From Oscillospiraceae bacterium (lineage in GTDB: Bacteria; Bacillota; Clostridia; Oscillospirales; Ruminococcaceae): a stretch of DNA of 64,000 bases. The notes beneath the pieces are model-generated. The model saw only the letters and a program-made list of their open reading frames with translations. It did not search any database and was not told the origin of the DNA. The DNA is taken from contig JAGAWT010000024.1 of the NCBI GenBank assembly GCA_018110985.1, positions 62,001 through 126,000 of the forward strand, in the 5' to 3' direction. Within the stretch, counting starts at the first letter, position 1. Each line of letters begins with the position of its first letter. The position numbers were made by a program, and so were the translations under genes. This document shows positions 43,870 to 53,637 of this stretch, in pieces.

Positions 43870-45147
43870 ATGGATATACTTGTAGTAGGCGGCGGCGGAA
43901 GAGAGCACGCCATTATAATGAAGCTGTCCGAAAGCCCCAGAGTTGACAAGCTCTACTGTGCCCCCGGAAACGGCGGCATATCAAAATATGCGGAATGCTT
44001 TGATGTTCCTGCCACTGATATAGAGGGTCAGGTAGCCCTTGCCAAAAGGCTCAAGGCAGATATGGTGGTAGTTGCCCCGGACGATCCTCTTGTAATGGGT
44101 CTGGTGGACAGGCTCAATGCCGAAGGCTTCATAACCTTCGGACCTGATTCCAAGGCTGCAATAATAGAAGGAAGCAAGGCATTTTCCAAGGAACTTATGA
44201 AGAAATACGGCATACCTACGGCAAGGTATGAGGTGTTTGACGATTCCGAGAAGGCAATAGCCTACCTGAAGGAACAAAACTCCTATCCCGCAGTTATCAA
44301 GGCAGACGGTCTGGCGCTGGGCAAAGGCGTTATCATCGCACAGAGCGAGGATGAAGCCGTTCAGGCTGTAAAAGACATGATAGATGACAGGAAATTCGGT
44401 GAATCCTCCGCAAGAGTGGTCATCGAAGAGTATCTCACGGGTCCTGAGGTCTCCGTTCTCTCCTTTACGGACGGAAATATAGTAGTTCCCATGGTATCCT
44501 CCATGGATCACAAACGAGCATACGATAACGACGAGGGACTTAATACCGGCGGTATGGGCACCATTGCCCCCAATCCGTGCTATACTCCCGAAATTGCCGA
44601 GGAGTGCATGGAAAAGATATTCATCCCCACCATCAACGCAATGAAGGCGGAGGGGCGGACATTCAAGGGCTGTCTCTACTTTGGTCTTATGATAACAAAG
44701 GACGGTCCCAAGGTCATAGAGTACAACTGCCGTTTCGGAGACCCTGAAACACAGGTCGTCCTTCCGCTTCTTGAGGGTGACCTTTGCGACATCTTTGAAT
44801 CTGTTTACAACGGCACCCTGTCGCAGGCAGATGTCAGCTTCAAGGATGAATGCGCCGCCTGCGTTGTAATGGCATCCGGAGGCTATCCTCTTTCCTACAA
44901 AAAGGGCATAGAGATGCACGGCTTTGATGATATGGGTCAGGTGGAAGGTGCCTTTGTTTACCATGCCGGAACAAAGCTTGAAGGAGGCAGGTTCCTCACC
45001 AACGGCGGAAGAGTCATAGGAGTGACAGCCACAGGAAAGGATCTTCAGACCGCCCTCGACAATTCCTACAAGGCAGTAAGCAAGATCAGCTTTGAGAATG
45101 CCCATTACAGGCATGACATAGGCAAAAAGGCTCTGAACATAAAATAA
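43870..45147 (+). CDS. purD: Phosphoribosylamine-glycine ligase (GAR synthetase)
   Basis: 425 residues, second step of purine synthesis: ATP-dependent joining of 5-phosphoribosylamine and glycine. ATP-grasp enzyme with N-terminal VVGGGGREHAIIMKL, the conserved PAVIKADGLALGKGV ATP loop, SFTDGNIVVPM, DNDEGLNTGGMGTIAPNP, and GLMITKDGPKVIEYNCRFGDPETQ metal-site region. Full length. The start has GAGG upstream and a strong promoter. hisD follows 22 bases later. No other pur gene is adjacent in the window. Confidence 0.96.
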   Translation: MDILVVGGGGREHAIIMKLSESPRVDKLYCAPGNGGISKYAECFDVPATDIEGQVALAKRLKADMVVVAPDDPLVMGLVDRLNAEGFITFGPDSKAAIIEGSKAFSKELMKKYGIPTARYEVFDDSEKAIAYLKEQNSYPAVIKADGLALGKGVIIAQSEDEAVQAVKDMIDDRKFGESSARVVIEEYLTGPEVSVLSFTDGNIVVPMVSSMDHKRAYDNDEGLNTGGMGTIAPNPCYTPEIAEECMEKIFIPTINAMKAEGRTFKGCLYFGLMITKDGPKVIEYNCRFGDPETQVVLPLLEGDLCDIFESVYNGTLSQADVSFKDECAACVVMASGGYPLSYKKGIEMHGFDDMGQVEGAFVYHAGTKLEGGRFLTNGGRVIGVTATGKDLQTALDNSYKAVSKISFENAHYRHDIGKKALNIK

Positions 45148-45169
45148 TCCCCACAGAAAGGTCATTTAT

Positions 45170-46453
45170 ATGATACGCATTATAAAAGCAGACGGTGTTT
45201 CGGAAAAGGACTTCATCGCAGAAGTGGAAAAGCGCAGCGGTGACACCGATAAAAAGGTCACTGCCATAGTTTCCGAAATAATCGAGAATGTAAAGAACGG
45301 CGGAGACAAAGCCGTTATGGAGTATACGGAGAAGTTTGACGGCACTGTGCCCGAATACTACGAGGTCCCCAGAGATGAGATCAACAATGCTCTCACCGAG
45401 GCTGACCCGGAGTTTACAAATGCCCTGCTAAACGCTATGCAGAACATCTCCGAATTTCACAACCGCCAGATAGAGCAGAGCTTCCTTGACACCCGTCCCG
45501 ACGGCTGTATCCTTGGACAAAGGGTAAGAGGACTTGACCGTGTGGGTCTTTATGTTCCCGGAGGCACCGCCCCCCTGTTTTCCACCGTGCTCATGAACGC
45601 AGTTCCCGCAAAGGTGGCAGGTGTTCGTGAGATAATAATGCTCACACCTCCCGGCAAAGACGGCAGACCCAACAAGGACATACTCACAGCCGCAGCCATA
45701 ACCGGAGTAGACCGTGTGTTCATGGCAGGCGGAGCCCAGGCCATTGCAGCCATGGCATACGGCACGGAGCAGATACCTGCCGTTGACAAGATAGTAGGTC
45801 CCGGCAACATTTTTGTTGCAACCGCCAAAAAGCTCCTTTACGGAAAAGTTGACATAGACATGATAGCAGGTCCCTCCGAGATACTTGTTATAGCCGATGA
45901 CAAGGCGGAACCCGTTCTGCTGGCTGCCGACCTTATGTCCCAGGCAGAGCATGACAAAATGGCAAGTGCCGTTCTTATCACCACTTCCGAGAAGATCGCA
46001 GAGGAGACCTCGGCAGAAATAGAAAAGCAGATGGTGTCTCTTGAAAGAAAGGAGATCATCAGGAAGTCCATAGACGATAACGGTGCCATAATCGTGGTCA
46101 AGACAATTGACGATGCCATAGAGCTTGCCAACAGACTGGCTCCGGAGCATCTTGAGCTTGAGGTGCAGGATCCCTTGCAATACATAGGCAGGATAGATAA
46201 TGCAGGCTCCGTATTCCTGGGAAAATACAGTTCAGAACCCCTCGGCGACTACTATGCGGGTACCAACCATGTTCTCCCCACCTCCGGCACCGCAAGGTTC
46301 TTCTCTCCCCTCTCCGTAAACAGCTTCGTAAAGCGCTCCCAGTTTATCTACTACACAGAGGATGCCCTTTACAAGGCTAAGGATGATATCGTTCTTATGG
46401 CGCAAAAGGAAGGGCTCACAGCCCACGCTAATGCTATTCTTAAGAGGTTTTAA
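45170..46453 (+). CDS. hisD: Histidinol dehydrogenase
   Basis: 427 residues. It catalyses the last two oxidations of histidine synthesis (histidinol to histidine, NAD-dependent, zinc). Motifs: RVRGLDRVGLYVPGGTAPLFSTV, GGAQAIAAMAYGTE, VDKIVGPGNIFVATAK, IDMIAGPSEILVIAD, SQAEHDKMA (zinc-binding) and GSVFLGKYSSEPLGDYYAGTNHVLPT. Complete. It is co-transcribed with purD, an unusual pairing, and its stop touches the ATG of the next gene. Confidence 0.96.
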   Translation: MIRIIKADGVSEKDFIAEVEKRSGDTDKKVTAIVSEIIENVKNGGDKAVMEYTEKFDGTVPEYYEVPRDEINNALTEADPEFTNALLNAMQNISEFHNRQIEQSFLDTRPDGCILGQRVRGLDRVGLYVPGGTAPLFSTVLMNAVPAKVAGVREIIMLTPPGKDGRPNKDILTAAAITGVDRVFMAGGAQAIAAMAYGTEQIPAVDKIVGPGNIFVATAKKLLYGKVDIDMIAGPSEILVIADDKAEPVLLAADLMSQAEHDKMASAVLITTSEKIAEETSAEIEKQMVSLERKEIIRKSIDDNGAIIVVKTIDDAIELANRLAPEHLELEVQDPLQYIGRIDNAGSVFLGKYSSEPLGDYYAGTNHVLPTSGTARFFSPLSVNSFVKRSQFIYYTEDALYKAKDDIVLMAQKEGLTAHANAILKRF

Positions 46454-47251
46454 ATGACAGCTAAAAAGCAGCCTGACATAAGTCCGGGCAGGCTTTGTAT
46501 AATAAAAGCAGGTGTTTTTGTACTGCTCAGCGTGGGAGGACATCTTCTTTTAAGGTCTTTATTCTACAGTGTAAGCGACGTTGCCACTGCGGTATATGAG
46601 TTTTTCCTCACCACCTTTTTCCTGCAGGTCATAGAAAAAGGAAAGCGTTCTTTCCTCGCAAAGGGTCACAGATACCTTTGCTATTCAAGGGGGCTGCTGT
46701 GGGGGCTCCTGCTGCCGCTTTACCCCTTCCTTATGGATTTCGGGTTCAAAAGCATAGATATTTCCCTGTCCCACGCCCCTCTTTTCGATAAAGCTTTTTT
46801 CTACACCCTGTGTATGAGCTTTTTCGTTATGCTTTTGTCCTTTGGTTTTCCCTACACCATTTTCCGTGAGACCTACGGAGAAAAGATCGCCGGATATGTG
46901 TCCCTGGGGCTTTATTACGTCGCTGTGCATATTTTCCTGTACAACAGCATAGGCACTGCCATAAGCGGTAAGATGCACCCCATAGAACTGATAAACATAC
47001 TGTCCGTTTTCCTGGTAGGTGTGCTGTGCGTGCTTATGATGAGAGCCTACGGCGATGTACGGTGTCCCGCTGTATTTTTTGTGATAACATCGGTGATACA
47101 GCATACTCTTGTGACTTTTTTCAGTATCAGGCATGCGGGAGCAGTCCTCACAAACGGCTTCCGTCTTATGCGCACTCTCCCCTTCCTTGTGTCGCTGCTG
47201 GTCATAGGCGGCATGATAATCGCAAGAATAAAGGGAAAGGATGAAAGATGA
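46454..47251 (+). CDS. Hypothetical polytopic membrane protein
   Basis: 265 residues with about seven hydrophobic segments (for example IIKAGVFVLLSVGGHLLL, FLVGVLCVLMM, FLVSLLVIGGMIIAR) and a basic C-terminus IKGKDER. The ATG follows the hisD stop with no gap (TAAATG), so it is translationally coupled. Family not recognised. It is probably specific to close relatives; no transport or enzyme motif is visible. Confidence 0.72.
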   Translation: MTAKKQPDISPGRLCIIKAGVFVLLSVGGHLLLRSLFYSVSDVATAVYEFFLTTFFLQVIEKGKRSFLAKGHRYLCYSRGLLWGLLLPLYPFLMDFGFKSIDISLSHAPLFDKAFFYTLCMSFFVMLLSFGFPYTIFRETYGEKIAGYVSLGLYYVAVHIFLYNSIGTAISGKMHPIELINILSVFLVGVLCVLMMRAYGDVRCPAVFFVITSVIQHTLVTFFSIRHAGAVLTNGFRLMRTLPFLVSLLVIGGMIIARIKGKDER

Positions 47252-47300
47252 TAACGCAAAAAGCGGCAGTTTACGTGCTATGCTAATATAGAAGTTTTAT

Positions 47301-47339
47301 GCCATAGTATTTCTGATTTACAGTCAGAAGTACTATGGC
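47301..47339. terminator. 16-bp hairpin after the hisD operon
   Basis: GCCATAGTATTTCTGA (47301-47316) pairs with TCAGAAGTACTATGGC (47324-47339) with one G-U pair and a 7-nt loop. Only a short T-run follows (GTTTAT). It probably ends the purD-hisD transcript; it also immediately precedes the GNAT promoter. Confidence 0.6.
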
Positions 47340-47346
47340 GTTTATA

Positions 47347-47375
47347 TTGACTATGAAGCAATGTTATGCTATAAT
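47347..47375 (+). promoter_or_regulatory. Promoter of the GNAT gene
   Basis: -35 TTGACT (47347-47352), 17-bp spacer, perfect -10 TATAAT (47370-47375), about 37 bases before the start codon. Confidence 0.78.
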
Positions 47376-47412
47376 TGTTACGAACATAAATCGGGATTTT
47401 AGGAGGAGTTCT

Positions 47413-47904
47413 ATGGATATCAGGATTGAACCTATATTGATTGAACAAAAATCTGTATTTATTCAGATGATGGAGTTATACAATTATGATTTTTCAGAGT
47501 ATTCTGATGATGATATAAATGAATATGGATACTTTGGTTATTCGCGTATTGATGACTATTGGAATGAGGAAGGAAGATATCCGTTCTTTATTAGAGTCGA
47601 TAGCAAACTTGCAGGATTGGTCTTGGTTAGATCTTGCAGTGAGCATAATAATTTGTCTGATCCTCACAATATAGCTGAATTTTTTGTGATGAAAAAATAC
47701 CGATGCAAAGGAGTTGGTAAGTCGGTCGCTATGAAGATTTTTGATATGTTTCCCGGTGGATGGGAAATATCACAGTGGCAAAACAACTTGCCCGCTCAGA
47801 ACTTCTGGAAGAAAGTTATTAACGAATATACTAACGGAAAATATGATACATTTGCCGCAATAGAAAAAGGTGAGGTTGGGTTTACTTTTTATAATTCTGT
47901 TTGA
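47413..47904 (+). CDS. GNAT-family acetyltransferase, likely acquired
   Basis: 163 residues. A single GNAT domain with the acetyl-CoA-binding block IAEFFVMKKYRCKGVGKSVAMKI (K-x-x-G-V-G-K), then WEISQWQNNLPAQNFWKKVI, typical of small stand-alone acetyltransferases (some confer resistance or modify small molecules). Its own promoter and a strong AGGAGGAG site serve the ATG at 47413. Codon use is much more AT-rich than in hisD or gdhA, and the gene sits inside nested inverted repeats, so recent transfer is likely. Substrate unknown. Confidence 0.82.
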   Translation: MDIRIEPILIEQKSVFIQMMELYNYDFSEYSDDDINEYGYFGYSRIDDYWNEEGRYPFFIRVDSKLAGLVLVRSCSEHNNLSDPHNIAEFFVMKKYRCKGVGKSVAMKIFDMFPGGWEISQWQNNLPAQNFWKKVINEYTNGKYDTFAAIEKGEVGFTFYNSV

Positions 47905-47983
47905 TAGATTATCCGGCAGTTGTTGTATCATTAGTTGATAATAGACAAATACTGATTTATCTTAGCAACCGTATAAAATATAA

Positions 47984-48013
47984 TGCCCCTAAGCGCATAA
48001 ACGCTTGGGGGCA
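47984..48013. terminator. Hairpin after the GNAT gene
   Basis: TGCCCCTAAGCG (47984-47995) pairs with CGCTTGGGGGCA (48002-48013) over 12 bp with one G-U pair and loop CATAAA. AAAACTTC follows instead of a T-run. Confidence 0.6.
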
Positions 48014-48094
48014 AAACTTCTATATGGGTATCCGTCTTACCGACTGCCGCTTTTCCTGTTCATACACTTTATGACCGGGCAAACACAAATAACG

Positions 48095-48120
48095 CAGGGG
48101 GCAGTATCTTCTGCCCCCTG
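48095..48120 (-). terminator. Terminator of gdhA
   Basis: CAGGGGGCAG and CTGCCCCCTG form a perfect 10-bp stem with a 6-nt loop, 35 bases beyond the gdhA stop on the minus strand, followed by the T-rich CGTTATTTGTGTTT. Confidence 0.72.
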
Positions 48121-48154
48121 CTGCTGTTTTCTTGCTTATATACTGCTTCTTTTA

Positions 48155-49663
<1,509 letters not shown>

Positions 49664-49682
49664 TCAAATACTCACAAAAGTA

Positions 49683-49711
49683 ATTATATCACCGAAAGAA
49701 GAAATTTGCAA
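49683..49711 (-). promoter_or_regulatory. Promoter of gdhA
   Basis: Minus strand: -35 TTGCAA (49711-49706), 17-bp spacer, perfect -10 TATAAT (49688-49683). It gives a leader of about 170 nt before gdhA, long enough to hold post-transcriptional control, though I see no known riboswitch. Confidence 0.7.
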
Positions 49712-49771
49712 GATGTAAATTCAATACTTGCAAACAATTTCCTTTATTATTTTTCGTCATATTGCACAAAA

Positions 49772-49791
49772 GCCCCGGCAGGAGCCGGGGC
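49772..49791 (-). terminator. Terminator of mcrBC
   Basis: GCCCCGGC (49772-49779) and GCCGGGGC (49784-49791), perfect 8-bp GC stem with a 4-nt loop; on the minus strand TTTTG follows. It lies 64 bases past the mcrC stop. Confidence 0.8.
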
Positions 49792-49854
49792 GTATACTTG
49801 CCTGTGTTCTGTAATACGATCCTTTCGCTTTTGACCGCAGGTATCATCCTAAGA

Positions 49855-51183
49855 TCATTTTTCCTGTTTCAGGACATTTTCTCCGAAGATATGCTTTATG
49901 ACATTTTCAAGGCTGCCTTCCATATCTCCTATATCCACAAAGCAGACCCTTCCCAGTATACCATCCTCATTCTTGAACGATATCTCTCTGTTTTCCTCCG
50001 CCATTTCCCTTGTAAGCGGGTAGATATAGCAAACACTGTCCGCATGGTATATCTCAAGGAGATTGTAAAGATCGTAAACATCAGTCTCTCTGATGCCGAA
50101 GTTCTCGTTCTGTTCGGAAAGCCCCTGCCATTTTGAGTCAAAGACCACTCTCATTCCCGTTTCACGGTAGGTCATGACCGCAAGCGCCTGCGCCGAATCC
50201 TTCCTCATGGTGTGGTTTATCATAGGATAGCGCTTTGTGAGAAGCTCTGCTCTGAATCGCTGATTGTCAAGCATTTTCAGGAGATTGAAGGATGTATAGC
50301 TGTCAAAAAGCTGAGCCGTTGGGAATACTACGGCATAGGACACATCTCTTCCCTTTGTGATGGAAACATTCCTCCCGAGAAGGAATATCTCTACCCACTT
50401 CAAAGCGTTGTAATACCCTGCCATGGATCTGTCCAGTACAGAAGAGGAAAAATCCTGTATATAATTGGTAGAATAATCCACACCGTCAAAGTTTGCCACA
50501 AGGCTGTCTATCCTGTTACGGGTTCGTGCAGAGGATGTGATGTCATGCAGGTACTTCAGAGTAGATTTGATCAGCCTGTTTTCGGCACGGTTTATGGTGA
50601 ATACATCGTATTCAACGAAGAATTTGTCCTTGTGGGCGAAGTTTTTCGTGGCGTGCTTCGCATAAACGACCTTTCCCTTCAGAAAATTCTCATTATTCAC
50701 AAAGGGAGTGTATGCCTGCTTTATGCCGTTTCTTACTATACCCTGTACTTCGTTTACGAAGGAAAGTATAAAGGATTCAAAGATGTTGAGGTTCTCTGCC
50801 GCTCTGGAATTTACGATCTGTCTTGTAAGGGGGATAAACTTCATGGAAGCCAGCATATTCAGGAAAACACGCTTCCTTGAGACCACATTCCCCTTTTTGT
50901 CCTTGGACTGGAGCATAGGGAGTATCTCTATCTGGGTGCCGTCCTTAAAGACCATCGCACCCACATATCCCCCTGCCTTCAGTACCCTTTCCTTTCCCGT
51001 GCCCTCCGGCTCAAGTATGTGAGAATTGATACCTCTGGGATCGGGCATTCTCTTTTCCAGCGAAAACTTTTCAAGAGAATCGAAAAGCTCTTCAGGTATG
51101 GGCAGCGCCCCATCTCTTTTCGATGAGCCTTCGATAGTAAAAAACTGTGATTCATATATCCTGAATCTGTCTTTTTTTGCCAT
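49855..51183 (-). CDS. mcrC: McrC-like restriction endonuclease subunit
   Basis: 442 residues. Nuclease subunit of a modification-dependent McrBC system. The N-terminal McrC domain has GGYVGAMVFKDGTQIEILPML; central motifs are AENRLIKSTLKYLHDITSSARTR, typical of McrC/DUF2357 proteins. Toward the C-terminus, the PD-(D/E)XK nuclease core reads GMRVVFDSKWQGL, with D-x-K. It is encoded 64 bases downstream of mcrB. Start 51183 has GGAGAGGG upstream. It looks intact and active. With McrB it should cut foreign DNA bearing modified cytosine, though the target cannot be read here. Confidence 0.87.
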   Translation of the reverse strand: MAKKDRFRIYESQFFTIEGSSKRDGALPIPEELFDSLEKFSLEKRMPDPRGINSHILEPEGTGKERVLKAGGYVGAMVFKDGTQIEILPMLQSKDKKGNVVSRKRVFLNMLASMKFIPLTRQIVNSRAAENLNIFESFILSFVNEVQGIVRNGIKQAYTPFVNNENFLKGKVVYAKHATKNFAHKDKFFVEYDVFTINRAENRLIKSTLKYLHDITSSARTRNRIDSLVANFDGVDYSTNYIQDFSSSVLDRSMAGYYNALKWVEIFLLGRNVSITKGRDVSYAVVFPTAQLFDSYTSFNLLKMLDNQRFRAELLTKRYPMINHTMRKDSAQALAVMTYRETGMRVVFDSKWQGLSEQNENFGIRETDVYDLYNLLEIYHADSVCYIYPLTREMAEENREISFKNEDGILGRVCFVDIGDMEGSLENVIKHIFGENVLKQEK

Positions 51184-51247
51184 TATCCCTCTCCAAACGC
51201 TTCATTTAAGCAGAACAGCGACAGATCTCCGCCGACAGACCCCCGCA

Positions 51248-52258
51248 TCAAAGGAGCTTTCTGTAGGATTCGGGGTTCCAGAGCGCATCGTCGTTTATCT
51301 CGTAGGTATCATCAACATCAAGGAAGAGCTCTACCTTTTCGCCGAAAGTCTTTTTGTAGTCTATTGCCAGTGCCTTTACGAACTGCTCATCCGGCTCCTT
51401 GTTGTAATCGCCCAGTACCCAGCGTATCTTCTGATAATCTCCGTAGAAATACTCCTGAAGAAGGGGTATGATGGAGTTTTTGAAAATGGTTCCCAGACGA
51501 AGGATAGAAGGATCGGTCTTGAGTCCCATGAAATAGGCATGACCTATGGTATGCTCACGGTCAAGAAGGATCTCTATTCTCTTGTTGATGGTGGCAAGCA
51601 GCTTTTCAATGCTCACACCCTCCACAAAGGTATCTCCGAAAAGCTCGGGACGGGGAAGCATCTCTATAAAGTCGAAACGGCGGCGTATAGCCGTATCAAG
51701 AAGGGCAATGGAACGGTCCGCCGTGTTCATGGTGCCTACTATGTACACATTTGAAGGCACGCCGAAAAGCTCCTGTGAATAGGCAAGCCTTACCTTTACC
51801 TCTTCCCTTTCGCCCAGACGCTTTGTAGGCTCAATGACCGTGATAAGCTCACCGAAGATCTTGGAGATATTGCCTCTGTTGATCTCGTCGATGATGAAAA
51901 CATGGGGCTCATCGGGGTGCTCCGTGGCCTTATGGCAGAATTCTCTGAATATGCCCTTGTCTACAACGTACACCATTTCCTTTTTACGGGTACGCTCGCC
52001 TCGTTCGTTCATGGTCTCGAGGAATACGGGCTTGATACCTTCTATAAACTCTTCATAGCCCATAGATTGGTGGAATGTTGTAAATTCTATCTGACCGAAG
52101 TTATTTTTGAGTTCGTTGTACCTGTCGAGCATGGAGTCATAATCCTTGGTCATGACAGCTTCTACGGGTATATTGTATATGATGGACAATGCGTAGTTTA
52201 CGCTGTTGTATGTCTTGCCGGTACCCGGAGGTCCGTAAAGAATAATATTCTTTCCCAT
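51248..52258 (-). CDS. mcrB: McrB-like AAA+ GTPase lacking an N-terminal recognition domain
   Basis: 336 residues. Translocase subunit of McrBC. It begins directly with the AAA+ domain: Walker A GPPGTGKT (residues 9-16), Walker B HVFIIDEINRGNISKIFGEL, and the McrB signature MNTADRSIALLDTAIRRRFDF. The usual N-terminal DNA-binding domain (such as DUF3578) is absent, resembling the short McrBs isoform. Target recognition must therefore lie in McrC or another protein. The true start could in principle be further upstream, but a promoter lies at 52327-52299 and no coding continuation is seen. Confidence 0.86.
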   Translation of the reverse strand: MGKNIILYGPPGTGKTYNSVNYALSIIYNIPVEAVMTKDYDSMLDRYNELKNNFGQIEFTTFHQSMGYEEFIEGIKPVFLETMNERGERTRKKEMVYVVDKGIFREFCHKATEHPDEPHVFIIDEINRGNISKIFGELITVIEPTKRLGEREEVKVRLAYSQELFGVPSNVYIVGTMNTADRSIALLDTAIRRRFDFIEMLPRPELFGDTFVEGVSIEKLLATINKRIEILLDREHTIGHAYFMGLKTDPSILRLGTIFKNSIIPLLQEYFYGDYQKIRWVLGDYNKEPDEQFVKALAIDYKKTFGEKVELFLDVDDTYEINDDALWNPESYRKLL

Positions 52259-52298
52259 ATTTACACATTTCGTCCTTTCAAAGATTTGGGCTAATACT

Positions 52299-52327
52299 AT
52301 GATACCACATATTTTTTAAAAATGCAA
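52299..52327 (-). promoter_or_regulatory. Promoter of mcrBC
   Basis: Minus strand: -35 TTGCAT (52327-52322), 17-bp spacer, -10 TATCAT (52304-52299), about 40 bases before the mcrB ATG. Confidence 0.6.
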
Positions 52328-52398
52328 TAGTCAAATTTAATTTTTTCATTCGGGTTTTACATCCAAATTGTTTCGGATATATTTCCTGTTTCAAAAAA

Positions 52399-53637
52399 CT
52401 ACTTTCCGGAAACCACATTCTTCCTCAGCACACTGCCCGGAGCTATGGGTCCTCCCGTAGGGTTTTCTATTGAAAACCGCATTGCTGCGTGCCTCGTGTC
52501 CTCTATGGGTTCCCCTGCCTCGTCCCTCATATCCCTTACGGTGATCTCTCTGAAATCCTCTCCGGGGGACAGGAGCTCAACAGTCTCGCCGCACAGGAAT
52601 TTATTCCGCTGTATACACTGTATACGCTTGCTGTCGGAGGATTCGACCACCGCACAGATATCAAAATTCCTTATATATCCGCTGTCAGCATAGTACTGCC
52701 TGCACTGTGAGGGGTGGCCGAAGTAAAAGCCTGTGCAGTAGTCTCTGTGGCTCACCTTGAACACTTCGCTCCTTATGCTGTCGGGAAGGACATAGTTTTC
52801 CGGATCCTCTGCGTAAAGGGATACCGCTCTTTTGTAGGCATTGGTTATGACCGAAACATAGTAGGCGGATTTTGCCCGCCCCTCTATCTTGAAGGAAGTG
52901 ATACCCGCTTCTGCCAGCTTATCCACATGATCTATAAGGCACATATCCTTTGAATTCAGGATATATGTCCCCTTTTCGTCCTCAAAAACAGGGAAATACT
53001 GTCCCTCTCTGGTCTCCTCCGTCAGGTAGTAGCCCCATCGGCAGGGCTGGGCACACTGCCCCCTGTTGGGATCTCTGTGCGTAAGGTACTCGGAGATAAG
53101 GCAGCGCCCGGAAAAGGACATACACATCGCCCCGTGTACAAAGCACTCTATCTCCAGCTCCTTGGGTGTCTTTGCCCTTATCTCTGCTATCTCATCAAGG
53201 GATAATTCCCTTGCGAGCACCACACGCTTTGCCCCCATGTTATAAAGCTCGGAAGCGGCGGCGTAATTCACTATGCCGCACTGGGTGGACATATGGATGT
53301 CAAGCTCCGGCACTATGCGCTTTATCATGGACATGATACCTATGTCCGCAGCTATTGCGGCATCTATGCCGCAATCCACAGCCTGTTTTATGAAATCCTC
53401 AAAGAGGGGTATCTCATCGTTGCGGGGCAGAGTGTTGCAGGTGAGGTACACCTTTACGCCCTTTTCCCTGCACTTGTTCACGGCAGTTCTAAGGCTCTCG
53501 TCGTCAAAATTTTCGGGTCCCTGCCTCATACCGAACATTTTCTTTGCAAGGTAGACCGCATCCGCCCCGTAGGTAAGGGCTGCATCGAGCCTTTCCATAT
53601 CCCCCGCAGGGGCAAGTATCTCAGGTACGAAACTCAT
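52399..53637 (-). CDS. U32-family peptidase-like protein, probably a tRNA hydroxylation enzyme
   Basis: 412 residues. N-terminal U32 fold with PEILAPAGDMERLDAALTYGADAVYLA and the family signature ELEIECFVHGAMCMSFSGRCLISEY, then GRCL...CAQPCRWGY cysteines that can hold an iron-sulfur cluster. The C-terminal beta domain ends PTGGPIAPGSVLR. Members next to mltG in Firmicutes (YrrO/TrhP type) take part in 5-hydroxyuridine formation in tRNA, and this gene overlaps mltG by 4 bases, so that role is more likely than collagenase activity. Last gene of the tmk-led operon. Confidence 0.88.
   Translation of the reverse strand: MSFVPEILAPAGDMERLDAALTYGADAVYLAKKMFGMRQGPENFDDESLRTAVNKCREKGVKVYLTCNTLPRNDEIPLFEDFIKQAVDCGIDAAIAADIGIMSMIKRIVPELDIHMSTQCGIVNYAAASELYNMGAKRVVLARELSLDEIAEIRAKTPKELEIECFVHGAMCMSFSGRCLISEYLTHRDPNRGQCAQPCRWGYYLTEETREGQYFPVFEDEKGTYILNSKDMCLIDHVDKLAEAGITSFKIEGRAKSAYYVSVITNAYKRAVSLYAEDPENYVLPDSIRSEVFKVSHRDYCTGFYFGHPSQCRQYYADSGYIRNFDICAVVESSDSKRIQCIQRNKFLCGETVELLSPGEDFREITVRDMRDEAGEPIEDTRHAAMRFSIENPTGGPIAPGSVLRKNVVSGK

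Larger units (their letters stand above)
47259..48054. repeat. Nested inverted-repeat pairs enclosing the GNAT gene
   Basis: Outer pair: AAAAGCGGCAGT (47259-47270) and ACTGCCGCTTTT (48043-48054), 12 bp, exact. Inner pair: ATATAGAAGTTTT (47286-47298) and AAAACTTCTATAT (48013-48025), 13 bp, exact. Between them lie a long hairpin, a promoter, the AT-rich GNAT gene and another hairpin. The arrangement suggests a cassette inserted into a terminator-like hairpin, or a small element with terminal repeats. Confidence 0.7.

Noticed and set aside
43981-45165. Minus-strand open frame of about 390 codons opposite purD
   Set aside because: purD on the plus strand is complete with all ATP-grasp motifs; the antisense frame has no recognisable features.
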